Notes: generated by a model from the letters alone, not told the origin. Counted from the first letter of the stretch, positions 46,439 to 55,842 are shown. The stretch: DNA of 64,000 bases from Pseudomonas bananamidigenes (GCF_001679645.1 NZ_LRUN01000035.1:62001-126000), one strand, 5' to 3'. Numbers and translations are program-made.

Positions 46439-48862
46439 ATGACCGCATTGCCCACGCCCCGCCCCGCTCTTTTTCCGTTCAAGGCCCTGAGTCTTGCCCT
46501 GGCTTTCGGCTCACTGGTGCCAACGCTCGGTCACGCCGCCGACAGCGTCAGCGAAAGCGCCAGCCAGCGTGTCAACATCGGCCCCGGCCTGCTGAGCCAC
46601 GTACTGGCGCAGTTTGCAGTGAGCGTCGGCGTGCCGTTGTCGTTCGATCCGGTACAACTGGGCAATCGCCAGAGTCCGGGCCTGCAAGGCAACTACACCG
46701 CGCAAAGCGGTTTTGCCCGGTTGCTGGAAGGCAGCGGTTTCGAACTGATCAGCACTGGCGACAACGGTTACACCGTGGCGCCGAAAGCTGCGGCGGACGG
46801 CGCGCTGGAGCTGGGCGCCACCACCATCAGCGCCCAGCACGACAGCAACGATGACACTTACGGCGGCGAACAGGTCGCCCGTCGTGCGCAAGTCGGCATG
46901 CTCGGCAATCAGGCGGTCAACGATCTGCCGTTCAGCGTCACCAGCTATACCGCCAGGACCATGGCCGACCAGCAGGCGCAAACCATTGGCGATGTGCTGC
47001 TCAACGATGCCTCGGTGCGCCAGTCCAACGGCTTCGGCAACTTCTCGCAGATGTTCATGATCCGCGGTCTGCCGCTGGCCTCCGATGACATTTCCTATAA
47101 CGGACTGTACGGCGTGTTGCCCCGACAGATCATCGCCGTCGAAGCGCTGGAGCGGGTCGAACTGTTCAAGGGCCCGAATGCGTTCGTCAATGGCGTGACC
47201 CCGAGCGGCAGCGGCATCGGTGGCGGGATCAACCTGCAACCCAAACGTGCCATGGACACCCCGACCCGCAGCGTCACCCTCGACTACAGTGCCGACGGTC
47301 GGGTCGGCACACATCTGGATCTCGGCCAGCGCTTTGGCGAGGACAACCGCTTCGGCGCTCGGCTCAATCTGATGCAGCGCGAAGGCGACACCGCTGTCGA
47401 TGACGAAGACCAGCGTTCGTCGCTGTTCAGCCTCGGCCTGGACTATCGCGGCGAACGCCTGCGGATCTCCACCGATTTCGGCTATCAGAAGCAGGTCATC
47501 AATCAGGGTCGCTCGGTGATCTACGTCGACTCAAGCCTGACGAAAGCTCCCAAGGTGCCGCACGCCAACGCCAGCTACGCCCAGAGCTGGAGCTACTCGC
47601 AGCTTGAAGACACCTTCGGCATGGCCCGCGCCGAGTACGACCTCAACGACAACTGGACGGCCTACGTGTCCGGCGGCGCCAAACACACCCGTGAGAATGG
47701 CGTTTACTCGTCGCTGACCGTCACCGACCTCAATGGCAACGCCCGTGGCGGCATGCTCTATTCACCCCATGACGAGGACAACCAAAGCGCGATGGCCGGC
47801 CTCAACGGTCATTTCGACACCGGCCCCGTCAGCCATCAGTTGAACCTCGGCTGGGCGGGCATCCGGGGCGAGCAACGCTCGGCGTTCGAGACCATCGGCA
47901 GCGCCTCGCGCTACAGCACCAATCTCTACAACGTCACCGACAAACCGCGCCCGCCTGCCACCTCGTTCGCCGGTGACATCAACGATCCACGTGTGGTCGG
48001 CAAAAACACCCTGCGCAGCGAAGCGATTTCCGACACCCTGGGATTCCTCGACGACCGCATCCTGCTGACCCTCGGTGTGCGCCGCCAGCAAATGAAAGTC
48101 GATGGCTGGGCCACGGCCACCGGCGCCCGCACCTCGAGCTATGACGAGTCGATCACCACCCCGGTCTACGGCCTGGTGATCAAACCGTGGGAACACGTGT
48201 CGTTCTACGCCAACCGCATCGAAGGCCTGGCCAAGGGCCCGACGCCACCGACCAGCGCCATCAACCGCGACGAAACCTTCGCCCCGGTGCGCAGCAAACA
48301 GGTCGAGGCCGGCGTGCGCCTGGACATGGGCAGCTACGGCGCCAGTCTCGGCGTCTACCGCATCGAGCAACCGTCGAGCTACACCCAGGACGGGATTTTC
48401 CGGGTCGACGGCCAGCAGACCAATAAAGGCGTCGAACTCAACGTCTACGGCGAACCGGTCGAAGGCCTGCGGCTACTCAGCGGCGCGACCGTGATGAAGA
48501 CCGAACTCGACGGCAGCAGCAACGGCGTCAACGACGGCAACCGCGCCATCGGTGTCCCGCGCTTCCAGTTCAATATCGGCGCCGACTGGGACATTCCGGG
48601 CCTGGAAGGCGCAGCCCTCAGTGCCCGCATGTTGCGCACCGGCGGCCAGTACCTGAACGCGGCCAACACCCAGAGCATCCCGGCGTGGAACCGCTTCGAC
48701 CTGGGTTCGCGCTATGCCTTCAGGCTGGATGAGAAACAGATCACCCTGCGGGCCAATCTGGAAAACGTCGCCAACGAAGCCTATTGGGCATCGGCCAATG
48801 GCGGCTACCTGACCCAGGGCGCGCCGCGAACGCTGAAAGTTTCGGCGACCGTGGACTTCTGA
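46439..48862 (+). CDS. TonB-dependent siderophore receptor with STN signalling domain
   Basis: An 807-residue outer-membrane transducer. The signal peptide is at about 1-33 (ending GHAAD). The STN domain (about 45-120; NIGPGLLSHVLAQFAVSVGV) signals to FecR. The plug has VNDLPFSVTSYTARTMADQQ, typical of the hydroxamate/catechol siderophore receptor family, with MIRGLPLASDDISYNGLYGV. The barrel ends in VSATVDF with the terminal Phe. The ligand is not identifiable; it is probably a xenosiderophore. Third gene of its sigma/anti-sigma/receptor set. Confidence 0.9.
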   Translation: MTALPTPRPALFPFKALSLALAFGSLVPTLGHAADSVSESASQRVNIGPGLLSHVLAQFAVSVGVPLSFDPVQLGNRQSPGLQGNYTAQSGFARLLEGSGFELISTGDNGYTVAPKAAADGALELGATTISAQHDSNDDTYGGEQVARRAQVGMLGNQAVNDLPFSVTSYTARTMADQQAQTIGDVLLNDASVRQSNGFGNFSQMFMIRGLPLASDDISYNGLYGVLPRQIIAVEALERVELFKGPNAFVNGVTPSGSGIGGGINLQPKRAMDTPTRSVTLDYSADGRVGTHLDLGQRFGEDNRFGARLNLMQREGDTAVDDEDQRSSLFSLGLDYRGERLRISTDFGYQKQVINQGRSVIYVDSSLTKAPKVPHANASYAQSWSYSQLEDTFGMARAEYDLNDNWTAYVSGGAKHTRENGVYSSLTVTDLNGNARGGMLYSPHDEDNQSAMAGLNGHFDTGPVSHQLNLGWAGIRGEQRSAFETIGSASRYSTNLYNVTDKPRPPATSFAGDINDPRVVGKNTLRSEAISDTLGFLDDRILLTLGVRRQQMKVDGWATATGARTSSYDESITTPVYGLVIKPWEHVSFYANRIEGLAKGPTPPTSAINRDETFAPVRSKQVEAGVRLDMGSYGASLGVYRIEQPSSYTQDGIFRVDGQQTNKGVELNVYGEPVEGLRLLSGATVMKTELDGSSNGVNDGNRAIGVPRFQFNIGADWDIPGLEGAALSARMLRTGGQYLNAANTQSIPAWNRFDLGSRYAFRLDEKQITLRANLENVANEAYWASANGGYLTQGAPRTLKVSATVDF

Positions 48863-48943
48863 GTACCACTGGTCACTTGACCGGCACCAAGCTGTGCGCG
48901 CTTCAGACCAACTTCAGGTAAATCCCGTTTTTGGAGAAACATC

Positions 48944-49243
48944 ATGAACACGCGCACCTTGACCTCGTTCCTGCTGGCCGGCCTGTTGGCCACGGCATCC
49001 GCCGCCAGTGTTGCCGCCAATGACGGCGCTGACGCCACCGGCACCAAGTCCGGCGCCACCAGCGGCTCGACCCAGCCACCGAACAGTACGCCTGGCGCGC
49101 CTTCGGGCGGCAACACTTCCGATGACATGGGCAAAGGCACCGGCACCAATGGCGGTGCCAGCGGTTCTGGATCGGGAGCCGGCGGCGGCACAGGTTCGGC
49201 GGGTGGCGGCACAGGCGGAGCTGGCGGTGGCACTGGCAGCTGA
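48944..49243 (+). CDS. Small secreted Gly/Ser-rich low-complexity protein
   Basis: A 99-residue protein with a clear signal peptide (MNTRTLTSFLLAGLLATASA, then ASVAA). The mature part of about 70 residues is almost only Gly, Ser, Thr, Ala and Pro, ending in GGGTG-type repeats. It lacks Cys, aromatic residues and any domain. Such proteins are periplasmic or extracellular and intrinsically disordered. GGAG stands upstream of the ATG. It follows the TonB receptor by about 80 bp, but nothing ties it to iron uptake. Confidence 0.7.
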   Translation: MNTRTLTSFLLAGLLATASAASVAANDGADATGTKSGATSGSTQPPNSTPGAPSGGNTSDDMGKGTGTNGGASGSGSGAGGGTGSAGGGTGGAGGGTGS

Positions 49244-49254
49244 ACGAACAAGAG

Positions 49255-49282
49255 CAGGCCATGGTGAGCGCAGCATGGCCTG
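49255..49282. terminator. Bidirectional hairpin between Gly-rich and GGDEF genes
   Basis: The perfect 9-bp stem CAGGCCATG / CATGGCCTG with a 10-base loop lies between converging gene ends. T-rich sequence follows on the plus side (GTCTTTTG). Confidence 0.6.
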
Positions 49283-49301
49283 TGTCTGAAGTCTTTTGCG
49301 A

Positions 49302-50873
49302 TCAGCGATCCGAACGCAGCAATTCGCCGACGCCGACGTCCATCGACAACACCGCCGCTCGATTGCGTCCGGCGTTCTTGGCCTGATACAGCGCCGCATC
49401 GGCGCGCTGGATGAACAGCTCCGGGCTGTCGTTGCCCAGCGGAATGAAGGAATAGCAGCCCAGGCTCACCGTGAGATAACCGGAGGGCGAGCCGCTGTGG
49501 GTGATGTGTTTGTCCATGACGCTGCGGCGGATCTGCCCGGCAATCGCCAGCGCGCCGTTGATGTCGGTGTCCGGCAACAGCACCGCGAACTCCTCGCCGC
49601 CGTAGCGCACGGCCAGATCGGACTTGCGCTGGCAGCAGTTCCTCACCACCTGGGCGACTTGCGTCAGACAATGGTCGCCGGCCACATGGCCGTAGGCATC
49701 GTTGTAGCGTTTGAAGAAATCGATATCGAGCATGATTAGGCTGACCGGGCTCGACTGCCGTGCACCACGGGCAAACTCGGTCTCCAGCGAGCGCTCGAAC
49801 AGACGCCGGTTGGCCAGCCCGGTGAGACTGTCGTGGGTGGCGATCTGCTCGAGCGCGCGCTGGGCTTTGATCAGATTCTTCTCGATCCGCTCGCCGTCGC
49901 GCACCTGATGGATGAACACCCAACCGAACAGCCCTACACCGAGCATCACCAGCGCCACGATCACGCTGGATTGAAAGGCCCGGTCATGCCAGCCCGCAAG
50001 AATCGTGTCCCGCGATGTCGAAGCGGAAACCACCAGCGGGTACGCAGCCAGTTGCCGATAACCGTACAGCCGCGTGACTCCGTCCACCACCGAATCGATC
50101 ATCGCCGTGCCGGCAGAAGCATTGGGCAGCAGCGTCTGATAGATCTCGCCCTTGGCCAGCGAGGTGCCGATCAACGCCTCGTCGAACGGCCGCCGGGCGA
50201 GCAAGGTGCCGTCGGTCAGGCCGAGGAACATGGTGCCGTTGTCGTCCAGGCTGAAGCTTTTGAAGAATTGATCGAAGTACGACATCTTGATGCCGGCCAT
50301 CAGCACGCCCTGAAAGTTGCCGGCGTGATCGTTCACTCGCTTGGAAATCGGGATGACCCACTCACCGTTCTCGCGACTGCGGATCGCCGGGCCGATGTGC
50401 GCCACGGATGAAACGTTCTGCTGGTGATATTTGAAGTATTCGCGATCGGCCACACCGTTGCCACGCGGCAGATCCGGGAACGAGGTGATGACCCACTGCC
50501 CTTCGCGATCGAACAGAAACATGCCGTGCAACTGTTCCAGCTGCTGCACCCGGCGCGCGAAGGTTCTTTGCAGTCGCGGCCTCTGCGCCGCGCCATAGCC
50601 GTCCTCCTGAATCCAGTCGACCAGGCTGGTCATCACCAGATCGGCAGCCAGAAAGGTGTCTTCGGCCTGCTGCGCCATCGCCCGGGTCAGGTTGGCCGAA
50701 GCCATCTGTGCGTTCGCCAGATCCTGCCGACGCGACTGTTCGATTTGCAAATACAGCAGACCGGACAGACACAGGCACACACCAACAATGAACAGCGCCG
50801 CTGCCTTGCGCAGCGGTAAACGCTTGAGTGTGCCGCCGGGGGCCTGATGCGGATCGTGAATAGGGATAGGCAA
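49302..50873 (-). CDS. Membrane diguanylate cyclase (Cache-GGDEF)
   Basis: A 523-residue sensor enzyme. TM1 is at about 25-45. The periplasmic Cache-type domain (about 46-320) has GQWVITSFPDLPRGNGVADREYF. TM2 is at about 320-340, then a GGDEF domain with active site RYGGEEF and an inhibitory I-site RKSD five residues before it. It makes cyclic di-GMP from two GTP, with product inhibition. No ATG exists near the 5' end. I choose the TTG at 50873 because AGGA stands seven bases upstream and PIPIHDPHQAPGG follows; the frame extends open to 50963. Confidence 0.9.
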   Translation of the reverse strand: MPIPIHDPHQAPGGTLKRLPLRKAAALFIVGVCLCLSGLLYLQIEQSRRQDLANAQMASANLTRAMAQQAEDTFLAADLVMTSLVDWIQEDGYGAAQRPRLQRTFARRVQQLEQLHGMFLFDREGQWVITSFPDLPRGNGVADREYFKYHQQNVSSVAHIGPAIRSRENGEWVIPISKRVNDHAGNFQGVLMAGIKMSYFDQFFKSFSLDDNGTMFLGLTDGTLLARRPFDEALIGTSLAKGEIYQTLLPNASAGTAMIDSVVDGVTRLYGYRQLAAYPLVVSASTSRDTILAGWHDRAFQSSVIVALVMLGVGLFGWVFIHQVRDGERIEKNLIKAQRALEQIATHDSLTGLANRRLFERSLETEFARGARQSSPVSLIMLDIDFFKRYNDAYGHVAGDHCLTQVAQVVRNCCQRKSDLAVRYGGEEFAVLLPDTDINGALAIAGQIRRSVMDKHITHSGSPSGYLTVSLGCYSFIPLGNDSPELFIQRADAALYQAKNAGRNRAAVLSMDVGVGELLRSDR

Positions 50874-51064
50874 AAGCGTGTCCTGGGCAGGTACGACAGG
50901 GGCAAAGGCCCGAAACCCTTGTGTTTGGTGAGCGTAGCCCACCGGATTGTACGGGGCAACCAAGTGCCACCGGGACCATCCCGACCCCGTAGATATCGGC
51001 GCGCAGTGGAAATGGATGACCTGCGCGGCGATTTATTTTTTCAGGCTCCGCACCTCAAGCCGGC

Positions 51065-51586
51065 TCAAGGCTTGTTGACCTCCCGCAGCAGGTCCGCGAC
51101 CGGGATGTTCATGGTGTTCGAGTAGTAGGGTTTGTAGCCGTAAGCGGTGACGACGACTTTGCAGGGGATTTGTTGTTTGTCTGAGAGGAGTTGGTTCAGC
51201 TCGCTTGTTGGCAAGTGCCTTTGTGAACTACGGTTGTTATACGTTTCAACCAGAAACGCGTTGGTAATGTACGAAAAACTGCCATCACGCCCTTCACCTT
51301 TGTCAGACTCAACCAAACCAACTGCAGAAAACTGAATCGCTTTATCAACCGAAAAATCCGTATCATCCGCCAAAGCGCACTCAAGACTTCCAGAAGCCAT
51401 TCCGACTCTTTCCCCTCGGCCAAAAAGATCCAGAACATCAATATCAGACCTATACCTTATATCGTAAAGCAACGATCCACTTTTCCTGTCGACAGAGGTG
51501 AAGCTTAGATTGGCGGGAGGCTTTGAATGATCTTTAGCACATCCCGTACAGGCGACCAAAAATGCGCAAAGTATAAACTTATGCAT
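51065..51586 (-). CDS. Putative lipoprotein, likely immunity protein of the T6SS lipase
   Basis: A 173-residue exported protein with a short signal peptide and a lipobox-like end (FLVAC or CTGC, near residues 9-16), so it is probably lipidated and periplasmic. The rest is predicted beta-rich, with two further Cys that could pair. Its start overlaps the stop of the lipase gene by one base and its GC is low. The order PAAR, lipase, small periplasmic lipoprotein matches T6SS phospholipase effector/immunity sets (Tle/Tli). The immunity role is inference from position. Confidence 0.65.
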   Translation of the reverse strand: MHKFILCAFLVACTGCAKDHSKPPANLSFTSVDRKSGSLLYDIRYRSDIDVLDLFGRGERVGMASGSLECALADDTDFSVDKAIQFSAVGLVESDKGEGRDGSFSYITNAFLVETYNNRSSQRHLPTSELNQLLSDKQQIPCKVVVTAYGYKPYYSNTMNIPVADLLREVNKP

Positions 51587-52314
51587 TAAGAAAACTCCTC
51601 CATGATTGAATCATACAAAAGGTCGCTCGCTGATTTTGTTCCAGCTATCGGCGCGTTAAACAGCCACAGTGCATTTGCATGATTCGTGTCGACGCTTACG
51701 TTTAGTGAGGGGCCGCAGGACACTTGCCATTTTTCGCCAAAGTCTGCCACGCCGTCCGATGGATCTCTTTGACTGGGTGTCGCTTTGATGTTGATCCAGT
51801 CAGCGGAGACGGGTTCAGGACGCTCGCGATATATATCGGAACCCAACCAGACCAAAGCGCCCTCTCCCACTGGATCAAGGGTAATCAACATCTGAATCCG
51901 GTAACCCCAATCCGACATGATTTTTGTCAGATGCGCACCGTTCCATCCCCCCAGGCTGTGACCCACAACATAGATTGGGCAACTTTTGTACGGGATAAGA
52001 TTTAAGACACATCTCTGAATATCTTTTTTTCCTCTGACCTCGTTATACCCTAGCCACTCCGATCTGTATTTTCCCTGCTTCGCGAGTTCTTCGGTTCGTT
52101 TATCAAAGCGCTGTTGAGCTCCCTGGATATTTCTATACGGACCAGAAAAATAGTAACTCTCCTTATCCCCCGCACCTCCCACAAAAAACACAACCGCCTT
52201 GGTACTCTCCACCGGAACAGTCTTCACACTGACGTCTTTCTTGTCTGTCAGCGTATGTTCCTTGTGCAGCTTGTAATTGTTGCCCTTCTCGCACGTAACC
52301 GTTTCCGCACACAT
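51586..52314 (-). CDS. Putative T6SS lipase effector (alpha/beta hydrolase, Tle-like)
   Basis: A 242-residue serine hydrolase. The nucleophile elbow is VVGHSLGG (S120), the acid LDPVGEG (D147) and the histidine DTNHANALWLF (H212). An early strand VVFFVGGAGD gives the oxyanion region. No signal peptide is present, as expected for cargo delivered by a PAAR/VgrG spike. It starts three bases after the end of a disrupted PAAR gene. It probably attacks phospholipids in the target cell periplasm. It is low in GC and carries more AT-rich codons than its neighbours, which suggests transfer. Confidence 0.75.
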   Translation of the reverse strand: MCAETVTCEKGNNYKLHKEHTLTDKKDVSVKTVPVESTKAVVFFVGGAGDKESYYFSGPYRNIQGAQQRFDKRTEELAKQGKYRSEWLGYNEVRGKKDIQRCVLNLIPYKSCPIYVVGHSLGGWNGAHLTKIMSDWGYRIQMLITLDPVGEGALVWLGSDIYRERPEPVSADWINIKATPSQRDPSDGVADFGEKWQVSCGPSLNVSVDTNHANALWLFNAPIAGTKSASDLLYDSIMEEFS

Positions 52315-52317
52315 GCC

Positions 52318-52696
52318 TCATTCCTCCAGAAACAGTTTGATGGATTCCGGAAGATGCGAACTGATCGTGTGGGTGAAGCCGCCAGCATCGGATACACCGT
52401 GCTCCATCCGGCCGTCCGCACGCTGGATCATGTAGGACCGTGCCGGATCCACCAATGACCACATTCCCGTGACCACCGGTGCTGTCCAGGGTGGCGGCGT
52501 TCAGGCCGTTGATAAAAACCGTCGAAGAAACACCACCGGTAATCGGACTGCCGCACGCCGACTTGTCCGTCATTCGCGCAGCGGGCAACCCGTCGAAATT
52601 CACGTTCGGCGAGCCACTGACAATCGGGTTGGTGCCATGCCCCGGCAAAGGACAGGCCGTCGGGTCGGTCACTCGGGCAGCGGGTTTTCCGCTCAT
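52318..52696 (-). pseudogene. T6SS PAAR-domain spike gene, frame disrupted
   Basis: The first frame encodes a PAAR domain (GKPAARVTDPTACPLPGHG, then INGLNAATLDSTGGHGNVVI). The second frame, from about 52439 to the stop at 52318, encodes a tail of the type seen behind PAAR/VgrG spikes (MIQRADGRMEHGVSDAGGFT, ending LPESIKLFLEE). The junction after GGSGT is out of frame by +1 (or -2), and the usual Pro-rich linker is missing, so a short deletion is likely. If read as it stands, the spike tip would have an unrelated tail. It would load the adjacent lipase. Confidence 0.75.
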
Positions 52697-52784
52697 GAAA
52701 AAGCTCCTTGCAGTATCGCGTCATCATCCATGGGGCGCGCAGCATGAACAAAGTCGCGACGCCGATCAAATCGGCACGCAAAAA

Positions 52785-52812
52785 AAACAGGCGCCTGAAA
52801 AGGCGCCTGTTT
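52785..52812 (-). terminator. Rho-independent terminator of the RNase T2 gene
   Basis: The 12-bp stem AAACAGGCGCCT / AGGCGCCTGTTT with a four-base loop is followed on the minus strand by an eight-T run. It lies 25 bp after the RNase stop. Confidence 0.88.
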
Positions 52813-52836
52813 CTTGATGAGCAACAACCGATTGCG

Positions 52837-53502
52837 TTATCGCGACGGCGGTACCCGGATATCCCCCGACCGGCACTGGGTCTTCACACCCTTGCCGCAT
52901 GCACCGAATTGCAGGTCCTTGCCCATGCACACGCGCACTTCCGAGAGTTCCGGGCCGCTGCAGATCACGGCGATGCCGTCGGCCGGGATGCCGGGATTGT
53001 TCTTGCGGAACAGGTCGGCGATTTCCTGCGCCTGGAAGTAGTAGGAGTTGCTGAACGGTTGCAGCTCTTCCGGGATTTTCACCGCCGCCACGGCTTTGTC
53101 CGCTTCATCGAAATAACCCATCGCCCCGAGGCCGCTGCAGGTGCCGTGTTTGCTCCATTCGTGATCGAGCAGTTTCTTTGTCGGAAACAGCGTCAGACCT
53201 TTCTGCGTTTCAGCGGCCGAGAGCGTGGTCAGCGGCGGGCAGGATTCCGGCCAGCCGCCCTTGGCGTATTGCGGCCACAGGCCATGCAGGACAAAACCGT
53301 AACCCTTGCCGGTGCACTGCGGGTCGTCCTTGTGGGTGAGGCAGAACGTCGGCGACCAGGACAGCGTCAGCAGGTAATAATCGAACACACCCGCCACCGA
53401 CTCGGTCGGTGCCTTGCTGGCGTGTGACTGGCGCGCCGAACTCAGGCCGATGCTACCGACCGTCAGCGCAATCAGCGCCATAATTGTAAAAAGCTTTTTC
53501 AT
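52837..53502 (-). CDS. Ribonuclease T2 family protein (periplasmic RNase I-like)
   Basis: A 221-residue exported nuclease with a signal peptide of about 24 residues. Both catalytic active-site segments of the T2 family are intact: FVLHGLWPQY (first catalytic His) and HEWSKHGTC (second His and Glu). Several Cys for disulfides include one in SPTFCLTHKDDPQC. The family cleaves RNA to 2',3'-cyclic and 3'-phosphates and scavenges RNA in the periplasm. The start at 53502 begins the signal peptide MKKLFTIMALIAL. Monocistronic. Confidence 0.93.
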   Translation of the reverse strand: MKKLFTIMALIALTVGSIGLSSARQSHASKAPTESVAGVFDYYLLTLSWSPTFCLTHKDDPQCTGKGYGFVLHGLWPQYAKGGWPESCPPLTTLSAAETQKGLTLFPTKKLLDHEWSKHGTCSGLGAMGYFDEADKAVAAVKIPEELQPFSNSYYFQAQEIADLFRKNNPGIPADGIAVICSGPELSEVRVCMGKDLQFGACGKGVKTQCRSGDIRVPPSR

Positions 53503-53667
53503 CTTCCCGTTCCTTGGGACGCTTGCGTCCATGGTTTTTGTGGTCTGACCGTCAAGTGGTCAGGGACTGATTGAGTCATGCGAGTGTTGCAGGCGCATGA
53601 CGCAAGGCAAAACCTGCATTACTTTGAAAGGACTACCATGCTGTTGCATTCACCACAGGGAACCGAC

Positions 53668-54150
53668 ATGAGTAAAGCAGACGAACTCGCCGCGAAACTC
53701 AAACAGACACGGCAAACCCATGCTGACGAAGTCACCTGCGCCGAACTGGAAATCGATTGCTGGCCTGCTCAGGTCTACGCTTTGTACCACCGAATCGAAG
53801 GCTGGTTGCAACCGGTGACCGAGGTGGGCCTGAAGATTCGGCGAAATCCTACCCATGTCTGCGAAAGTTCACCGGATGGCGAAACCCACGACTACGCCAT
53901 CGATCAATTGGTCATCGAAGCCAATCACCATAGCCTGACGTTCGACCCCATCGCCCGCTTCACCGAAGACGGCGCCGGCCGTGTGCAGATCAATCTGCCG
54001 GGCAAGGAAACATCGCTGCTGCGCACCGTCGATGAACACGGCGAGAGTCACTGGTGGTTGCAGACCCTCGAGACCGGGCCACAACTGGATGCCATTGCCT
54101 TGACCGAAAACAACCTGCTGCTGGTGGTTCAGGAAGGACTCGGGTTGTAG
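53668..54150 (+). CDS. Hypothetical protein
   Basis: A 160-residue soluble protein. It has a helical N-terminus (SKADELAAKLKQTRQTHADE) and a mixed alpha/beta remainder with VTEVGLKIRRNPTHV and the acidic strand region HSLTFDPIARFTEDGAGRVQ. No signal peptide or membrane helix is seen. An ATG at 53638 behind AAGGA would add ten residues and is also possible. It lies divergent to the RNase gene and convergent to the LysR gene. I do not recognise the family. Confidence 0.7.
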   Translation: MSKADELAAKLKQTRQTHADEVTCAELEIDCWPAQVYALYHRIEGWLQPVTEVGLKIRRNPTHVCESSPDGETHDYAIDQLVIEANHHSLTFDPIARFTEDGAGRVQINLPGKETSLLRTVDEHGESHWWLQTLETGPQLDAIALTENNLLLVVQEGLGL

Positions 54151-54156
54151 GACGCG

Positions 54157-55011
54157 TCACTGTCGTCGTGTCGAGCAAAAGTCGACGATCACCCGGGAGA
54201 CCGTTTCGATCATCTGCGGATCGGCATGGCTCGCCGTAAACAGTCGAAATTCAGCATCCGGCAACACCGGCAACCCCGCCTCCACACCGAGTGCCGCCAG
54301 CCCCTGCCCCAACTGGCTGGCGGCCATTGGTGCCACCGCGAACCCGGCCAGCGCAGCCGCACGCAAACCGGCGCTGCTGGTGCAGAGCATCGCCGTGCGC
54401 TGGGCAATGCCGGCCTGTGCCAGGCGGGTCAGCGCGGCTTCGCGATACGGGCAAGGTTCGGGGAACAGCGCCAGCGGCAACGGCGTCGGCAATCGGGTGA
54501 CCGGTTGTGCCGCCCAGGCCCACACAAGCGGCTCCTGCCACAGCAACAACCCTGGCTCCCGGGTCTCGCACAGCGAGCCGATGACCAGTTCCAGATCCCC
54601 CTGTTTCATCTGGTTCAACAACGTACCGGGAATATTCACCTGCACATCGATCTGCATGCCCGGATGCTGCGCCGCGCATTCCTGCAGCGCCCGCAATAGC
54701 CGAGGCTCGACAAAATCCTCCGATACGCCGATCCGCACCCGCCCTTGAAACGGGGTGCGCGTGAGCTGTGCCCAGGCGTCGCGGTTCAACGCCAGAATCG
54801 TGCGGGCATGGGCGATGAGCCGCTCGCCATCTGCGGTCAATTGCTGGGAGCGCGTGGTGCGCTTGAGCAGCGGCTTGCCGATCTGCTCCTCCAACCGTCG
54901 CAGATGACCGCTGACCGCCGATTGGGTCAGGTGCAGTTTTTCGGCGGCACGGCTGAAACCGTCCTCGTCGACAACGGTGACAAAAGTCTTCAACAACAGG
55001 ACATCGAACAT
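54157..55011 (-). CDS. LysR family transcriptional regulator
   Basis: A 284-residue LTTR. The helix-turn-helix is LLKTFVTVVDEDGFSRAAEKLHLTQSAVSGHLRRLEEQ (residues 5-42), followed by a two-lobed effector domain (VRIGVSEDFVEPRLLRALQE). It is divergent from the azoreductase gene across an AT-rich 99-bp gap, the usual layout for a regulator of that gene. It probably responds to a quinone, azo or similar electrophile, by inference from the target. Confidence 0.9.
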   Translation of the reverse strand: MFDVLLLKTFVTVVDEDGFSRAAEKLHLTQSAVSGHLRRLEEQIGKPLLKRTTRSQQLTADGERLIAHARTILALNRDAWAQLTRTPFQGRVRIGVSEDFVEPRLLRALQECAAQHPGMQIDVQVNIPGTLLNQMKQGDLELVIGSLCETREPGLLLWQEPLVWAWAAQPVTRLPTPLPLALFPEPCPYREAALTRLAQAGIAQRTAMLCTSSAGLRAAALAGFAVAPMAASQLGQGLAALGVEAGLPVLPDAEFRLFTASHADPQMIETVSRVIVDFCSTRRQ

Positions 55012-55110
55012 AGTTTGATACGTGATCAATCAGCGATTTATTTACGATTTATAGTAATAAACGATCTATGTTGCAATGCCTCGCCTTCTACCCGAACGTC
55101 GAGGCCCACC
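55012..55110. promoter_or_regulatory. Divergent LysR/azoR promoter region
   Basis: A 99-bp gap rich in A and T, with several T-N11-A-type spacings (for example in TTGATACGTGATCAA, 55014-55028, a near-perfect inverted repeat). It is the expected site for the LysR protein and both promoters. Confidence 0.5.
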
Positions 55111-55758
55111 GTGACCACGCTCCTGCACATTGAATGCTCCCCCCGTAAACAGCGCTCCGCATCCATGGAGGTGGCGCGCAGTTTCATCGAACGCTATCGA
55201 AACAATCATCCGCAGACCCAGGTCTGCACGCTCGACCTCTGGAACCTGCAACTGCCGGAATTCGACGCCGAGGCGATGAACGCCAAATACGCGGGCCTGA
55301 GCGGTACGCCGCTGACGCCATCGCAGCAGTCGGCCTGGCAGACCCTCGAAAACCTCGCCGCCCACCTGCACCGGGCCGATGTGCTGGTGTTTTCGGTGCC
55401 GCTGTGGAATTTCAGCATTCCCTACAAGCTCAAGCACTTCATCGACCTGGTGTCGCAGAAAGACATTCTCTTCAGCTTCGATCCGGAGCGTGGATTACAG
55501 GGTTTGCTGATGGGCAAACAAGCCGTGGTGGCGTATGCGCGGGGAATGGATTTTTCGGCGCAGTCGATCACACCGGCCGAGCGGTTCGACTTTCAGAAAC
55601 CGTACGTGGAAGCGTGGCTGGAATTTATCGGCGTCAGCGATGTGCATGCGCTGATCGTTGAAAAAACGATCTTCGGTGATGAGGTGGATCGCGATTCACG
55701 GTTCGCCGCATCGCAACGGGCAAGGGTGCTGGCGGACAACCTCGGTCGCCGAACCTGA
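55111..55758 (+). CDS. azoR: FMN-dependent NADH azoreductase AzoR
   Basis: A 215-residue flavodoxin-fold oxidoreductase. The N-terminal phosphate-binding loop is HIECSPRKQRSAS. The FMN-contact segment FSVPLWNFSIPYKLKHFID and the C-terminal VEAWLEFIGVSDVHALIVEK are typical of AzoR. It reduces azo dyes and quinones by two-electron transfer and is probably an electrophile or quinone detoxifier in vivo. The start is GTG at 55111, six bases after GAGG; the frame is open far upstream but without homology-like sequence. Confidence 0.92.
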   Translation: MTTLLHIECSPRKQRSASMEVARSFIERYRNNHPQTQVCTLDLWNLQLPEFDAEAMNAKYAGLSGTPLTPSQQSAWQTLENLAAHLHRADVLVFSVPLWNFSIPYKLKHFIDLVSQKDILFSFDPERGLQGLLMGKQAVVAYARGMDFSAQSITPAERFDFQKPYVEAWLEFIGVSDVHALIVEKTIFGDEVDRDSRFAASQRARVLADNLGRRT

Positions 55759-55842
55759 CGCAACTGTAATCCGCGCCTCAGCCAACTGAAAGCTGCCGCT
55801 GGTTAGCCTCCCCGTCATTGGTCAAACGGGGACTTCCAGCGC

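Noticed and set aside
46439..48862. Assigning the second TonB receptor to a named siderophore
   Set aside because: The STN, plug and barrel are clear, but no segment is specific enough to name the ligand without a search.
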